Shown piece by piece: positions 26,180 to 32,651 of a DNA stretch of 39,253 nt. The notes under the pieces are model-generated. The model saw nothing but the letters and a program-made list of their open reading frames with translations. It searched no databases and was not told the DNA's origin. Within the stretch, counting starts at the first letter, position 1. Every line of letters begins with the position of its first letter. The stretch covers positions 1 through 39,253 of the forward strand of contig JBHHYN010000014.1 in assembly GCA_046757565.1 (NCBI GenBank), written 5' to 3'. Made by a program: the position numbers and the translations under genes. This DNA is from JBHHYN01 sp046757565 (GTDB lineage Bacteria > Pseudomonadota > Gammaproteobacteria > Eutrophobiales > Eutrophobiaceae).

Positions 26180-26455
26180 AGAACCTATCTCAACATCTCC
26201 CGTGAGTCGCGTTGCCGGCCCGGAAGGTGGCTGGCCAGGCATCCGGGTGCAGCACAAGTAGCCATCGCACCGGGCAAGCCCGGTAACGCCGCCACGGCGC
26301 GTTCCGGGCCGCAACCCGTTCCGGGACGGGGCCTTGCGTGCGTATCGCGGCGTTGCTCGTTGTTCATTTAGACCCGGCTAAACTTCACTCCTCGCGCCTT
26401 GCGCGGCACATGCCATGCCACCGTCGCGACCGCGCTGGATGTTGAGATAGGTTCT
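26180..26455. mobile_element. GC-rich inverted-repeat element (MITE-like)
   Basis: A block of about 276 bases bounded by perfect inverted repeats: AGAACCTATCTCAACATC at 26180-26197 and its reverse complement at 26438-26455. The interior is distinctly more GC-rich than the flanking genes and carries short internal repeats of CCGGGC type. A 60-codon minus-strand frame (26185-26367) lies entirely inside it and looks like translated repeat rather than a gene. No unambiguous target-site duplication is visible. It fits a non-autonomous element mobilised by a transposase encoded elsewhere, or a repeat multiplied in this genome. Confidence 0.62.
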
Positions 26456-26607
26456 ACTAGTCTATACTTCAAAAAGCCAGTAAGATTGTCCCTGCAGGTG
26501 CCTGAAAAAGAATAATCTGCACCCATGGACAGGTTATAATATAACGGTTGTTCAGGCGGTTAATGGGATAAAAGATCATCGTCATCTTTCATAACATAAT
26601 AGCGGAT

Positions 26608-26613
26608 AGGAGG
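26608..26613 (+). promoter_or_regulatory. Ribosome-binding site of pilT
   Basis: AGGAGG lies six bases before ATG 26620. It fixes the pilT start and excludes the overlapping in-frame TTG at 26617. Confidence 0.8.
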
Positions 26614-26619
26614 TAATTG

Positions 26620-27654
26620 ATGGATATCGGTGAATTACTCGGTTTCAGTGTTAAAAATGGCGCATCGGATCTCCATCTGTCGGCCGGGTTGCCACCCATG
26701 ATCCGTGTTGATGGCGATGTCCGCCGCGTTAACGTTCCCCCTCTGGACCACAAGGAAGTGCATGACATGGTGTACGACATCATGAATGACAAGCAACGCA
26801 AGGACTATGAGGAGTTTCTGGAGTGTGACTTCTCCTTCGAGGTCCCGGGACTGGCCCGTTTCCGCGTCAATGCCGCCAACCAGAACCGCGGCGCCTTCTC
26901 TGTATTCCGTACCATCCCCTCGGAGATCCTGTCTCTTGAACAATTGAACGCCCCGAAGTCCTTCGAGACTATCGCTGATTATCCCCGCGGTGTCGTGTTG
27001 GTCACCGGGCCGACCGGATCGGGCAAATCAACCACCCTGGCAGCGATGGTCAACCACAAAAATGAGACCGAATACGGTCATATCCTGACCGTTGAAGATC
27101 CTATCGAATTTGTCCATGAGAGCAAGAAATGCCTCATCAATCAACGTGAGGTGCACCGGGATACACTGGGATTTAATGAAGCATTGCGTTCGGCATTACG
27201 CGAAGACCCGGACGTCATACTGGTTGGCGAAATGCGTGATCTGGAGACGATTCGCCTGGCCCTGTCTGCGGCGGAGACCGGTCACCTGGTGTTCGGCACC
27301 CTGCATACCAGTTCGGCCGCCAAGACTATTGACCGTATAGTCGATGTGTTTCCGGCGGCTGAAAAGGATATGATCCGTGCGATGCTCTCGGAATCGTTAC
27401 GTGCTGTAATATCGCAGACACTGCTGAAGAAAAAGGGTGGTGGGCGTGTGGCGGCCCATGAGATCATGATCGGCACACCCGCCATCCGCAACTTGATCCG
27501 TGAAAACAAGATTGCGCAGATGTATTCGGCCATCCAGACCGGTCAGCAGTTTGGTATGCAGACACTGGATCAGAATCTGCAGGAACTGGTGCAAAAGGGA
27601 GTAGTGGACCGTGACCAGGCCAGAAACAAAGCCGCCAACAAAGACAATTTCTAA
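26620..27654 (+). CDS. pilT: Type IV pilus retraction ATPase PilT
   Basis: A 344-residue hexameric AAA-like motor that depolymerises type IV pili and drives twitching. Walker A GPTGSGKS is at 130-137, the Asp box TVEDPIEF at 157-164, Walker B DVILVGEMRD at 198-207 and the His box TGHLVFGTLHT at 220-230. The C-terminal AIRNLIRE motif (288-295), needed for retraction in PilT but not in PilU, is intact. The N-terminal PAS-like domain starts MDIGELLGFSVKNGASDLHLS. It is the first of three tandem PilT/PilU-type genes. Confidence 0.97.
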   Translation: MDIGELLGFSVKNGASDLHLSAGLPPMIRVDGDVRRVNVPPLDHKEVHDMVYDIMNDKQRKDYEEFLECDFSFEVPGLARFRVNAANQNRGAFSVFRTIPSEILSLEQLNAPKSFETIADYPRGVVLVTGPTGSGKSTTLAAMVNHKNETEYGHILTVEDPIEFVHESKKCLINQREVHRDTLGFNEALRSALREDPDVILVGEMRDLETIRLALSAAETGHLVFGTLHTSSAAKTIDRIVDVFPAAEKDMIRAMLSESLRAVISQTLLKKKGGGRVAAHEIMIGTPAIRNLIRENKIAQMYSAIQTGQQFGMQTLDQNLQELVQKGVVDRDQARNKAANKDNF

Positions 27655-27686
27655 TGGTTAGCTAGTTATTTAGCAGGAGGAGTCCT

Positions 27687-28853
27687 ATGGAGCGAGAACA
27701 AGCGATTAAATTTATGCGTGATCTTCTCAAACTGATGGTGGAGAAGAAGGGCTCGGATCTGTTTGTTACCGTAGGCTTCCCGCCCGCGATAAAAGTTGAC
27801 GGCAAAATAACCCCGGTATCAAAGACCGCGCTCACTGCAGAAAACACCAAGGCGATGGCCTATGCCGTCATGAATGATAAGCAGCTGAAGGAGTATGAGG
27901 CCACCAAGGAGTGCAACTTTGCGGTTGCTCCGGTTGGTATCGGCCGCTTTCGTGCCAATGCCTTTATTCAGCAGGGCTACTGCGGCCTGGTGTTGCGCAC
28001 CATTGAAACCGAAGTGCCTACTATCGATAAATTGGGTTTGCCGGAAGTCCTGAAGGATGTGGTGATGACCAAGAACGGCCTGGTCATTATGGTAGGCGGG
28101 ACCGGTTCCGGTAAATCAACCTCACTGGCCGCCATGATCGATTATCGCAACCAGAATAGTCACGGCCACATTATCACTATTGAAGATCCGATTGAATACG
28201 TCCATCCCCACAGGAACTGCATTATTATGCAGCGCGAGGTCGGGGTAGACACGGATGATTGGGCTATCGCCCTCAAGAACACCCTGCGCCAGGCGCCGGA
28301 TGTGATCCTGCTGGGCGAGATCCGCGACCGCGAGACCATGGAGTTCGGTATTGCCTTCGCTGAAACAGGCCACCTGGCTATGGCCACCCTGCACGCCAAC
28401 AGCTCCAACCAGGCCCTGGACCGTATTATTAACTTCTTTCCGGAAGAACGAAAGCAGCAGCTGTTAATGGATTTATCGCTGAACCTGAAGGCAGTAATTT
28501 CCCAGCGCCTGTTAAAGACCGTGGACGGCAAGGGCCGGGTTGCGGCCATAGAGATACTGCTCAACTCGCCGCTGATTTCTGATTTAATCCTTAAAGGCGA
28601 GGTCCATGAGATCAAGGCGATCATGACCAAATCCAATGAACTGGGTATGAAGACCTTTGACCAGGCGCTGTTTGATCTGTATGAGGCCGATAAAATCAAG
28701 TTTGAAGACGCCTTGCGTAATGCGGATTCAATGAACGAATTACGCTTGAGGATTAAACTGGAAGGCAAGGCGGCGAAAGAAGGTGACAAAATGGAGGGCC
28801 TCGACCACCTGAGTCTGGATGAAACTGAAGAAGAATCAGGCATGATGCGCTGA
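27687..28853 (+). CDS. pilU: PilT-dependent retraction ATPase PilU
   Basis: A 388-residue PilT paralogue. Walker A GGTGSGKS is at 137-144, the Asp box TIEDPIEY and Walker B DVILLGEIRD (205-214) follow, and the His box is TGHLAMATLHA. The AIRNLIRE motif of PilT is absent, replaced by LISDLILKGEVHEIK, the PilU pattern. PilU boosts retraction force but needs PilT. The C-terminal tail of about 35 charged residues is also PilU-like. AGGAGGAG sits just upstream of ATG 27687, 32 bases after pilT. Confidence 0.96.
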   Translation: MEREQAIKFMRDLLKLMVEKKGSDLFVTVGFPPAIKVDGKITPVSKTALTAENTKAMAYAVMNDKQLKEYEATKECNFAVAPVGIGRFRANAFIQQGYCGLVLRTIETEVPTIDKLGLPEVLKDVVMTKNGLVIMVGGTGSGKSTSLAAMIDYRNQNSHGHIITIEDPIEYVHPHRNCIIMQREVGVDTDDWAIALKNTLRQAPDVILLGEIRDRETMEFGIAFAETGHLAMATLHANSSNQALDRIINFFPEERKQQLLMDLSLNLKAVISQRLLKTVDGKGRVAAIEILLNSPLISDLILKGEVHEIKAIMTKSNELGMKTFDQALFDLYEADKIKFEDALRNADSMNELRLRIKLEGKAAKEGDKMEGLDHLSLDETEEESGMMR

Positions 28854-28902
28854 GGATCTTCAATCTAGAACATAATAATCAAAAGCCACAAGACGGAATT
28901 AC

Positions 28903-29961
28903 ATGGATATCCAGCCATATTTAAAATTAATGGTTGAAAAGAACGCCTCTGATCTGTTTTTCACCGTGGGCTCACCGGTCAAGATCAAGATTGAAGGCAA
29001 AGCAACGGCTGTTGGCAAGACCGTGCTGGATGGTGATCTGTGTAAGGCGGCCGCCTACGGTATTATGAATGATCAGCAGATCCGGCAATTTGAAGAGACG
29101 TTTGAGAGTGACTTTGCCATCGCCTTGCCGGATGGATCAGCCCGGTTTCGCGTCAATGTATTCAGGCAGCGTGGCGAGGCCGGCATGGTGTTGCGCCTTA
29201 TCCCCAGTGAGATCCCTACGACGCAGCAGCTGGGTCTCCCGGAGATCCTGAACGAACTGATCTGCCACAAGCGCGGCCTGATCCTGATGGTGGGTGCGAC
29301 CGGCTCCGGTAAATCGACCACCCTTGCGGCAATGATTAACCATCGCAATGAAAAGATGTCGGGCCACATCCTGACAATTGAGGATCCGGTTGAATTCAGT
29401 CATCCGAACAAGAAATCAATCGTCAATCAACGGGAAGTCGGTGTGGATACCCTGTCGTACCGGAACGCGTTAAAGGCGTCATTGCGGGAGGCGCCGGACG
29501 TTATTCTTATTGGCGAGATACGTGAGCGGGAGACCATGGAGGCGGCACTGGAACTTTCCAATACCGGTCACCTGGCCATTTCAACCCTGCACGCCAATAA
29601 CTCCAATCAGGCGATGGAACGGGTTATCAATCTGTTTCCACAGGAGTTGCATAAACAGTTATTCATGGATTTGTCCCTGAATATCCGTGCTGTCATTGCA
29701 CAACGCCTTGTTATGAGTGTCGATGGAAAGCGTTGTGCGGCAATCGAGATCCTTGTCAATACGCCACACATTGCAGAGCTTATTCTGAAAGGTGAAATTG
29801 ACGAACTCAAGGTTGCCATGGAAGAGAGTGGACAAAGGGGTATGCAGACCTTCGATATGGCGTTGTTTAATCTGTATAAGGAAGGACGAATTGAATTGGA
29901 AGAGGCCCTGAATAATGCGGATTCACGCACCAACCTCGAGGCAAAGATCAACTTCGGATAA
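28903..29961 (+). CDS. Second PilU-type retraction ATPase
   Basis: A 352-residue paralogue of the PilU upstream. Walker A GATGSGKS is at 131-138, the Asp box is TIEDPVEF, Walker B DVILIGEIRE is at 199-208 and the His box TGHLAISTLHA follows. The C-terminal segment HIAELILKGEIDELK matches PilU rather than PilT. It lacks the long acidic tail of the first PilU. All catalytic motifs are intact, so it is not a decayed copy, and divergence at many positions makes a recent duplication unlikely. It follows pilU by 49 bases and is followed within nine bases by a phosphatase gene. A role in regulated or alternative retraction is inferred from context. Confidence 0.92.
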   Translation: MDIQPYLKLMVEKNASDLFFTVGSPVKIKIEGKATAVGKTVLDGDLCKAAAYGIMNDQQIRQFEETFESDFAIALPDGSARFRVNVFRQRGEAGMVLRLIPSEIPTTQQLGLPEILNELICHKRGLILMVGATGSGKSTTLAAMINHRNEKMSGHILTIEDPVEFSHPNKKSIVNQREVGVDTLSYRNALKASLREAPDVILIGEIRERETMEAALELSNTGHLAISTLHANNSNQAMERVINLFPQELHKQLFMDLSLNIRAVIAQRLVMSVDGKRCAAIEILVNTPHIAELILKGEIDELKVAMEESGQRGMQTFDMALFNLYKEGRIELEEALNNADSRTNLEAKINFG

Positions 29962-29970
29962 AGAAAGCAT

Positions 29971-30939
29971 TTGATCGGAGCAGGATTCCCCGGTAGGCTC
30001 CTGAAGCGGAGATACACCCCGATTCCGCCGGATCGCCCTTTTTTGTTGTTTTCCGGACAAATCATTTCAAAAAAACCCGCTGGCGCCGACATAGATGATA
30101 TGGGTAATATCGCTGGACTGAGATATGGGTGTTCCGGGCCTTCTAGCCCGGAGACCGGGGAGCGCGAATGGATAGCGCATGAACTCCTCCGCAGCAACGA
30201 GTATATGCAGGAGGAGTTACGCATGGCCGCGGAGTTCCAGCGTGCGGTATTGCCCGAAGTAGTCGATGTCCCATATCTGAGGACCTGCTTGCTGTATCGT
30301 CCCCTGCATGGCGTATCCGGAGATGTCTATGATTTTATCCTCAACCGTGAAAAGGAGTTGAGTGTCTTTCTGGGCGATGCGACGGGACATGGTATTGCTG
30401 CGGCGTTAATGACCATGATGGTGCTCTTGGGGCTGGACTCTATGCGGCCGAACCTGCCTACCGATCAATCCATGCGGCGCCTGAATCAGTTGATCGCAGC
30501 GCGGGAGACAGGACGCGCCGTGTCAGGGCTGTTGTTCCGGATCAGTCCACGGGGGACGTTAAGCGTCACGCATGCCGGCCATCCTTCATTGATTATTATT
30601 CCGGCAAACGGTTCCGGGTTGAGGCAATTCCATGGAGGCGGTTGTGCGCTGGGCTTGTTTGAGGATGAGCCGGTACCCTACCAGGAAGAGTATTTTAAAC
30701 TGGACAGGGGGGATAAGTTATTCGCTTATACCGACGGAATAATCGAATGGCGCAACCGTGATAATGAAATATTCGGATCTGCCAGGCTGCTGCAATTCCT
30801 GAAGCAACAACGGCAAAAAAAAATAGAGGAAATAGCCGGGTTGTTGGTGGAAACGCTGGACAGGTATGCACAAGGAGTCCCATGTCATGATGATTTGACG
30901 GCGCTGATTTTTGAATACTCCGGGGATGAGGCAGCTTGA
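29971..30939 (+). CDS. SpoIIE/RsbU-family (PP2C-type) serine phosphatase
   Basis: Up to 322 residues. The catalytic domain begins near MAAEFQRAVLPE and shows the metal-binding pattern of the family: LHGVSGDVYDF, VFLGDATGHGIAAALMT, HAGHPSLIII, LFAYTDGIIEWRN and the closing HDDLTALIFEY. No receiver, PAS or membrane domain is fused; the first 75 residues are not recognisable. The longest frame starts at TTG 29971. Other possible starts are ATG 30100 and ATG 30223, the latter preceded by AGGAGGAG but inside the coding-like region, so the start is uncertain. It follows the second PilU gene by nine bases and is probably co-transcribed. RsbU-type enzymes usually dephosphorylate an anti-sigma-antagonist (STAS) protein; none is encoded here. 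Confidence 0.85.
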   Translation: MIGAGFPGRLLKRRYTPIPPDRPFLLFSGQIISKKPAGADIDDMGNIAGLRYGCSGPSSPETGEREWIAHELLRSNEYMQEELRMAAEFQRAVLPEVVDVPYLRTCLLYRPLHGVSGDVYDFILNREKELSVFLGDATGHGIAAALMTMMVLLGLDSMRPNLPTDQSMRRLNQLIAARETGRAVSGLLFRISPRGTLSVTHAGHPSLIIIPANGSGLRQFHGGGCALGLFEDEPVPYQEEYFKLDRGDKLFAYTDGIIEWRNRDNEIFGSARLLQFLKQQRQKKIEEIAGLLVETLDRYAQGVPCHDDLTALIFEYSGDEAA

Positions 30940-31172
30940 TATTGTTTGTTTCGCTCTATCTGGTTCATCCCCACATGCGTGGGGAACACCTTTCGCCGCC
31001 ATAAAACGGCAAGAGGAAATATTTAAAATCAACCGGATACAATCCGGCACACTTCCAGCGCAACTGCCAACAGTACCGCCGACAATTAGCCGATTTCCAT
31101 ATTGCACAGGTGAGGCTAAATATTTTAACCTATTAATAATAAAGCAATAATTATTATTGACGGACAAAATAA
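30940..31172. other. Intergenic region with isolated CRISPR repeat
   Basis: This stretch between the phosphatase stop and the pqqA terminator has no gene on either strand. Besides the CRISPR repeat it contains two small hairpins, GCCG/CGGC around 30994-31009 and CCGGAT/ATCCGG around 31035-31050, and an AT-rich end. Confidence 0.5.
30961..30989. CRISPR. Single orphan type I-E-like CRISPR repeat
   Basis: A 29-base unit that closely matches the type I-E repeat consensus known from many gammaproteobacteria. On the minus strand it begins GTGTTCCCCACGCATGTGGG and ends GATGAACCA. The inner palindrome CCCCAC / GTGGGG forms the stem of the crRNA handle. There is no second copy 61 bases away on either side, no spacer series and no cas gene in the window. 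It lies about 20 bases after the stop of the SpoIIE-family phosphatase. It may be a remnant of an array, a solo integration product or a hairpin reused as a transcript end. Confidence 0.72.
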
Positions 31173-31192
31173 AAGGGGCCGGTTGGCCCCTT
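31173..31192 (-). terminator. Rho-independent terminator of pqqA
   Basis: On the minus strand AAGGGGCC, loop AACC, GGCCCCTT forms a perfect eight-pair stem followed by TTATTTTG. It begins about 26 bases after the pqqA stop. The stem and T-rich tail are oriented for minus-strand transcripts. Confidence 0.85.
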
Positions 31193-31218
31193 CTATTAAC
31201 CGATAATTCCAGAGTGAA

Positions 31219-31293
31219 TTATTTGTTATTGATGTACATAGTGACTTCAAAGCCGAAACGCATGTCATTGTATTCAGGTGTTTCCCATTTCAT
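31219..31293 (-). CDS. pqqA: Coenzyme PQQ precursor peptide PqqA
   Basis: A 24-residue peptide gene too short for routine ORF calls. The C-terminal half FGFEVTMYINNK contains the family motif E-V-T-M-Y, in which Glu16 and Tyr20 are the residues cross-linked by PqqE to build pyrroloquinoline quinone. The N-terminal MKWETPEYND is also PqqA-like (Trp3, Pro6). GGAGG lies eight bases before ATG 31293. No pqqB, pqqC, pqqD or pqqE is in the window, so the biosynthetic enzymes must be elsewhere. The gene is a self-contained unit with its own promoter and terminator. An alternative is a PqqA-like RiPP precursor, but the match is close enough that I favour PqqA. Confidence 0.88.
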   Translation of the reverse strand: MKWETPEYNDMRFGFEVTMYINNK

Positions 31294-31353
31294 CGCTATA
31301 TCCTCCAATCAGGTTAATGTTTCAGGGTCCAATACTTCGGATATAACTAGTTC

Positions 31354-31368
31354 GCAGTAACCGTGCCA
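31354..31368 (-). promoter_or_regulatory. Sigma-54 (RpoN) promoter of pqqA
   Basis: On the minus strand the sequence TGGCACGGTTACTGC matches the -24/-12 consensus TGGCAC-N5-TTGC, with the invariant GG and GC exactly ten bases apart and one mismatch (CTGC for TTGC). Transcription would begin near 31342, about 50 bases before the pqqA ATG. This predicts control by an enhancer-binding activator. Confidence 0.62.
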
Positions 31369-31476
31369 AGGTTAGATAAAAGCGCCTGGAAAAATTATAA
31401 ATATATATAAAACAAACGGTTAGTATTTATTTCCCTGGATGTAAGTCATAGTTTAATAACCGGATATACGTTCTGA

Positions 31477-31513
31477 GTGGTTAAATTTCACCACTTTGTG
31501 GTTTAAATAACCC
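31477..31513. promoter_or_regulatory. AT-rich palindromes upstream of pqqA promoter
   Basis: Three GTGG/CCAC half-sites alternate in orientation: GTGG at 31477-31480, CACCAC at 31489-31494 and GTGG at 31498-31501. The longer imperfect pairing GGTTAAATTTCACCAC / GTGGTTTAAATAACC spans them. They are about 110-150 bases upstream of the -24 element, a usual distance for activator sites of sigma-54 promoters. They are also just past the stop of the PyrK-like gene and could be a weak terminator, but no T tract follows. Confidence 0.4.
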
Positions 31514-31526
31514 ATTCCGTATGTCG

Positions 31527-32417
31527 TTACACGTCCCCCTTCGGGAAAACAGAATGCGCCTCAAATACCGGGCCGTCGACACACACCCGCTTCATGGCGA
31601 CTCCGTTTGCAGTCTGTACCGGTACGGCACAGCCCCAACAGCCCCCCACGGCGCACGCCATATACTCTTCCAGGGATAGCTGGCAGGGCAGGCTAAAATC
31701 ATCAGCCAGGCGGGCTACCGCCTCAAGCATTGGCATGGGACCGCAGCCGAACAGTTCAACATCATCACGCCTGTCTGCATTCAGATTGTCCAGCCAATGG
31801 CGTCCCAGATCCGTGACATAACCCTGGTAACATCCTGCAAATCCCTGAAGGCTGCTCAAGCGGCTCGGGATGCCCCAGTCTTCCAGCAGGGGCATGCAGG
31901 CAATGGTCCCCTCCGGCAGGCCGGGGAGCATGATTTGTGAAGGTCTTGCCTGAAACGGAAAGGGCAGCTCTGACCCCATTACCACCAGAGGAGTGCACTC
32001 TTTTGCAAGGTTTTTAATGTGTTCAGCCAGGTACAGCATGGGCGGGATACCGACGCCACCCCCGATAAGCAGCGGCTGCTTGCGGTAGCCCGACAGTTTA
32101 AACGGGTTGCCGATGGGGCCAATCAGGTTAATGAATTCTCCAGGGCGCCGCTGTGACAGCAGTCGTGTGCCCTGTCCATGCGCCTTGTACAGGATTTCTA
32201 TCCAGCCTGAACCGCCCTGGGCGCGCATGATAGACATGGGTCGGCGCATGGGTAGCGACTCATGGCAAGTAAGATGGACGAAACAACCGGGATGGGCAGA
32301 TCCTGCAATCTCCGGTGCATGTAAACGCAGGATATACTGCTCCCCCTCTAAGGAGTCATGACTCAATATGCGTGCATCTTCAATGTATATGGTGTTACGC
32401 GTGTGTGGAGCTTGCAT
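31527..32417 (-). CDS. PyrK-like dihydroorotate dehydrogenase electron-transfer subunit
   Basis: A 296-residue iron-sulfur flavoprotein of the ferredoxin-reductase superfamily. An FAD domain with MRRPMSI comes first, then an NAD domain with GGGVGIPPMLYLAEH and LFGCGPMPMLEAV. The C-terminal [2Fe-2S] site has Cys255, Cys260, Cys263 and Cys279 (C-x4-C-x2-C-x15-C), the PyrK pattern. PyrK passes electrons from a class 1B PyrD to NAD+. Most gammaproteobacteria use a membrane class 2 PyrD without this subunit, so a class 1B partner is predicted elsewhere. The pyr genes lie directly upstream on the same strand, separated by a MITE. It could also be a related oxidoreductase subunit. Confidence 0.78.
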   Translation of the reverse strand: MQAPHTRNTIYIEDARILSHDSLEGEQYILRLHAPEIAGSAHPGCFVHLTCHESLPMRRPMSIMRAQGGSGWIEILYKAHGQGTRLLSQRRPGEFINLIGPIGNPFKLSGYRKQPLLIGGGVGIPPMLYLAEHIKNLAKECTPLVVMGSELPFPFQARPSQIMLPGLPEGTIACMPLLEDWGIPSRLSSLQGFAGCYQGYVTDLGRHWLDNLNADRRDDVELFGCGPMPMLEAVARLADDFSLPCQLSLEEYMACAVGGCWGCAVPVQTANGVAMKRVCVDGPVFEAHSVFPKGDV

Positions 32418-32464
32418 GCGATAAGGCCCTGGTCATCCGTCGGTTATTAAGAGGTATAATTTTC

Positions 32465-32622
32465 GGGTCTTCAGCAGAATCTGTGGGTTGATATATAAAC
32501 AGTAGCCCGTCATTCCCGTGAAAACGGGAATGACGGTATTTATGACTTGAATCCGCCTCTCTATTTAATCAGTTTTTATTCAAAAGTCTTTCTTGTTAAC
32601 CCACAGATTCTGCTGAAGAGCC
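32465..32622. mobile_element. 158-bp MITE, ISL3-like ends
   Basis: The element starts GGGTCTTCAGCAGAATCTGT and ends with the reverse complement of GGCTCTTCAGCAGAATCTGT. The terminal inverted repeats are 25 bases with a single mismatch (third base) and 22 perfect bases at 32468-32489 / 32598-32619. GG-C-TCTT ends and an 8-bp direct repeat are both known features of ISL3-family elements. It has no coding capacity, so it is non-autonomous. It lies between the PyrK-like gene and pyrC'. Confidence 0.8.
32507..32536. repeat. REP-like palindrome inside the MITE
   Basis: CCGTCATTCCCG and CGGGAATGACGG form a perfect 12-pair stem around a six-base loop. Palindromes with the core TCATTCCCG / CGGGAATGA are widely dispersed in proteobacterial genomes. 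It can also act as a transcript-end hairpin between pyrC' and the PyrK-like gene. Confidence 0.7.
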
Positions 32623-32651
32623 TAATTTTCTAAACAACGGACAACAGATCA

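Larger units (their letters stand above)
32457..32630. repeat. 8-bp target-site duplication around the MITE
   Basis: TAATTTTC occurs at 32457-32464 immediately left of the element and again at 32623-32630 immediately right of it. An 8-bp duplication is the size produced by ISL3-family transposases. Confidence 0.7.

Noticed and set aside
26185..26367. 60-residue minus-strand frame
   Set aside because: It lies wholly within the inverted-repeat element and is best read as translated repeat DNA.
30940..31172. CRISPR array
   Set aside because: Only one repeat unit is present and no copy is found one spacer-length away on either side, so it is an orphan repeat, not an array.
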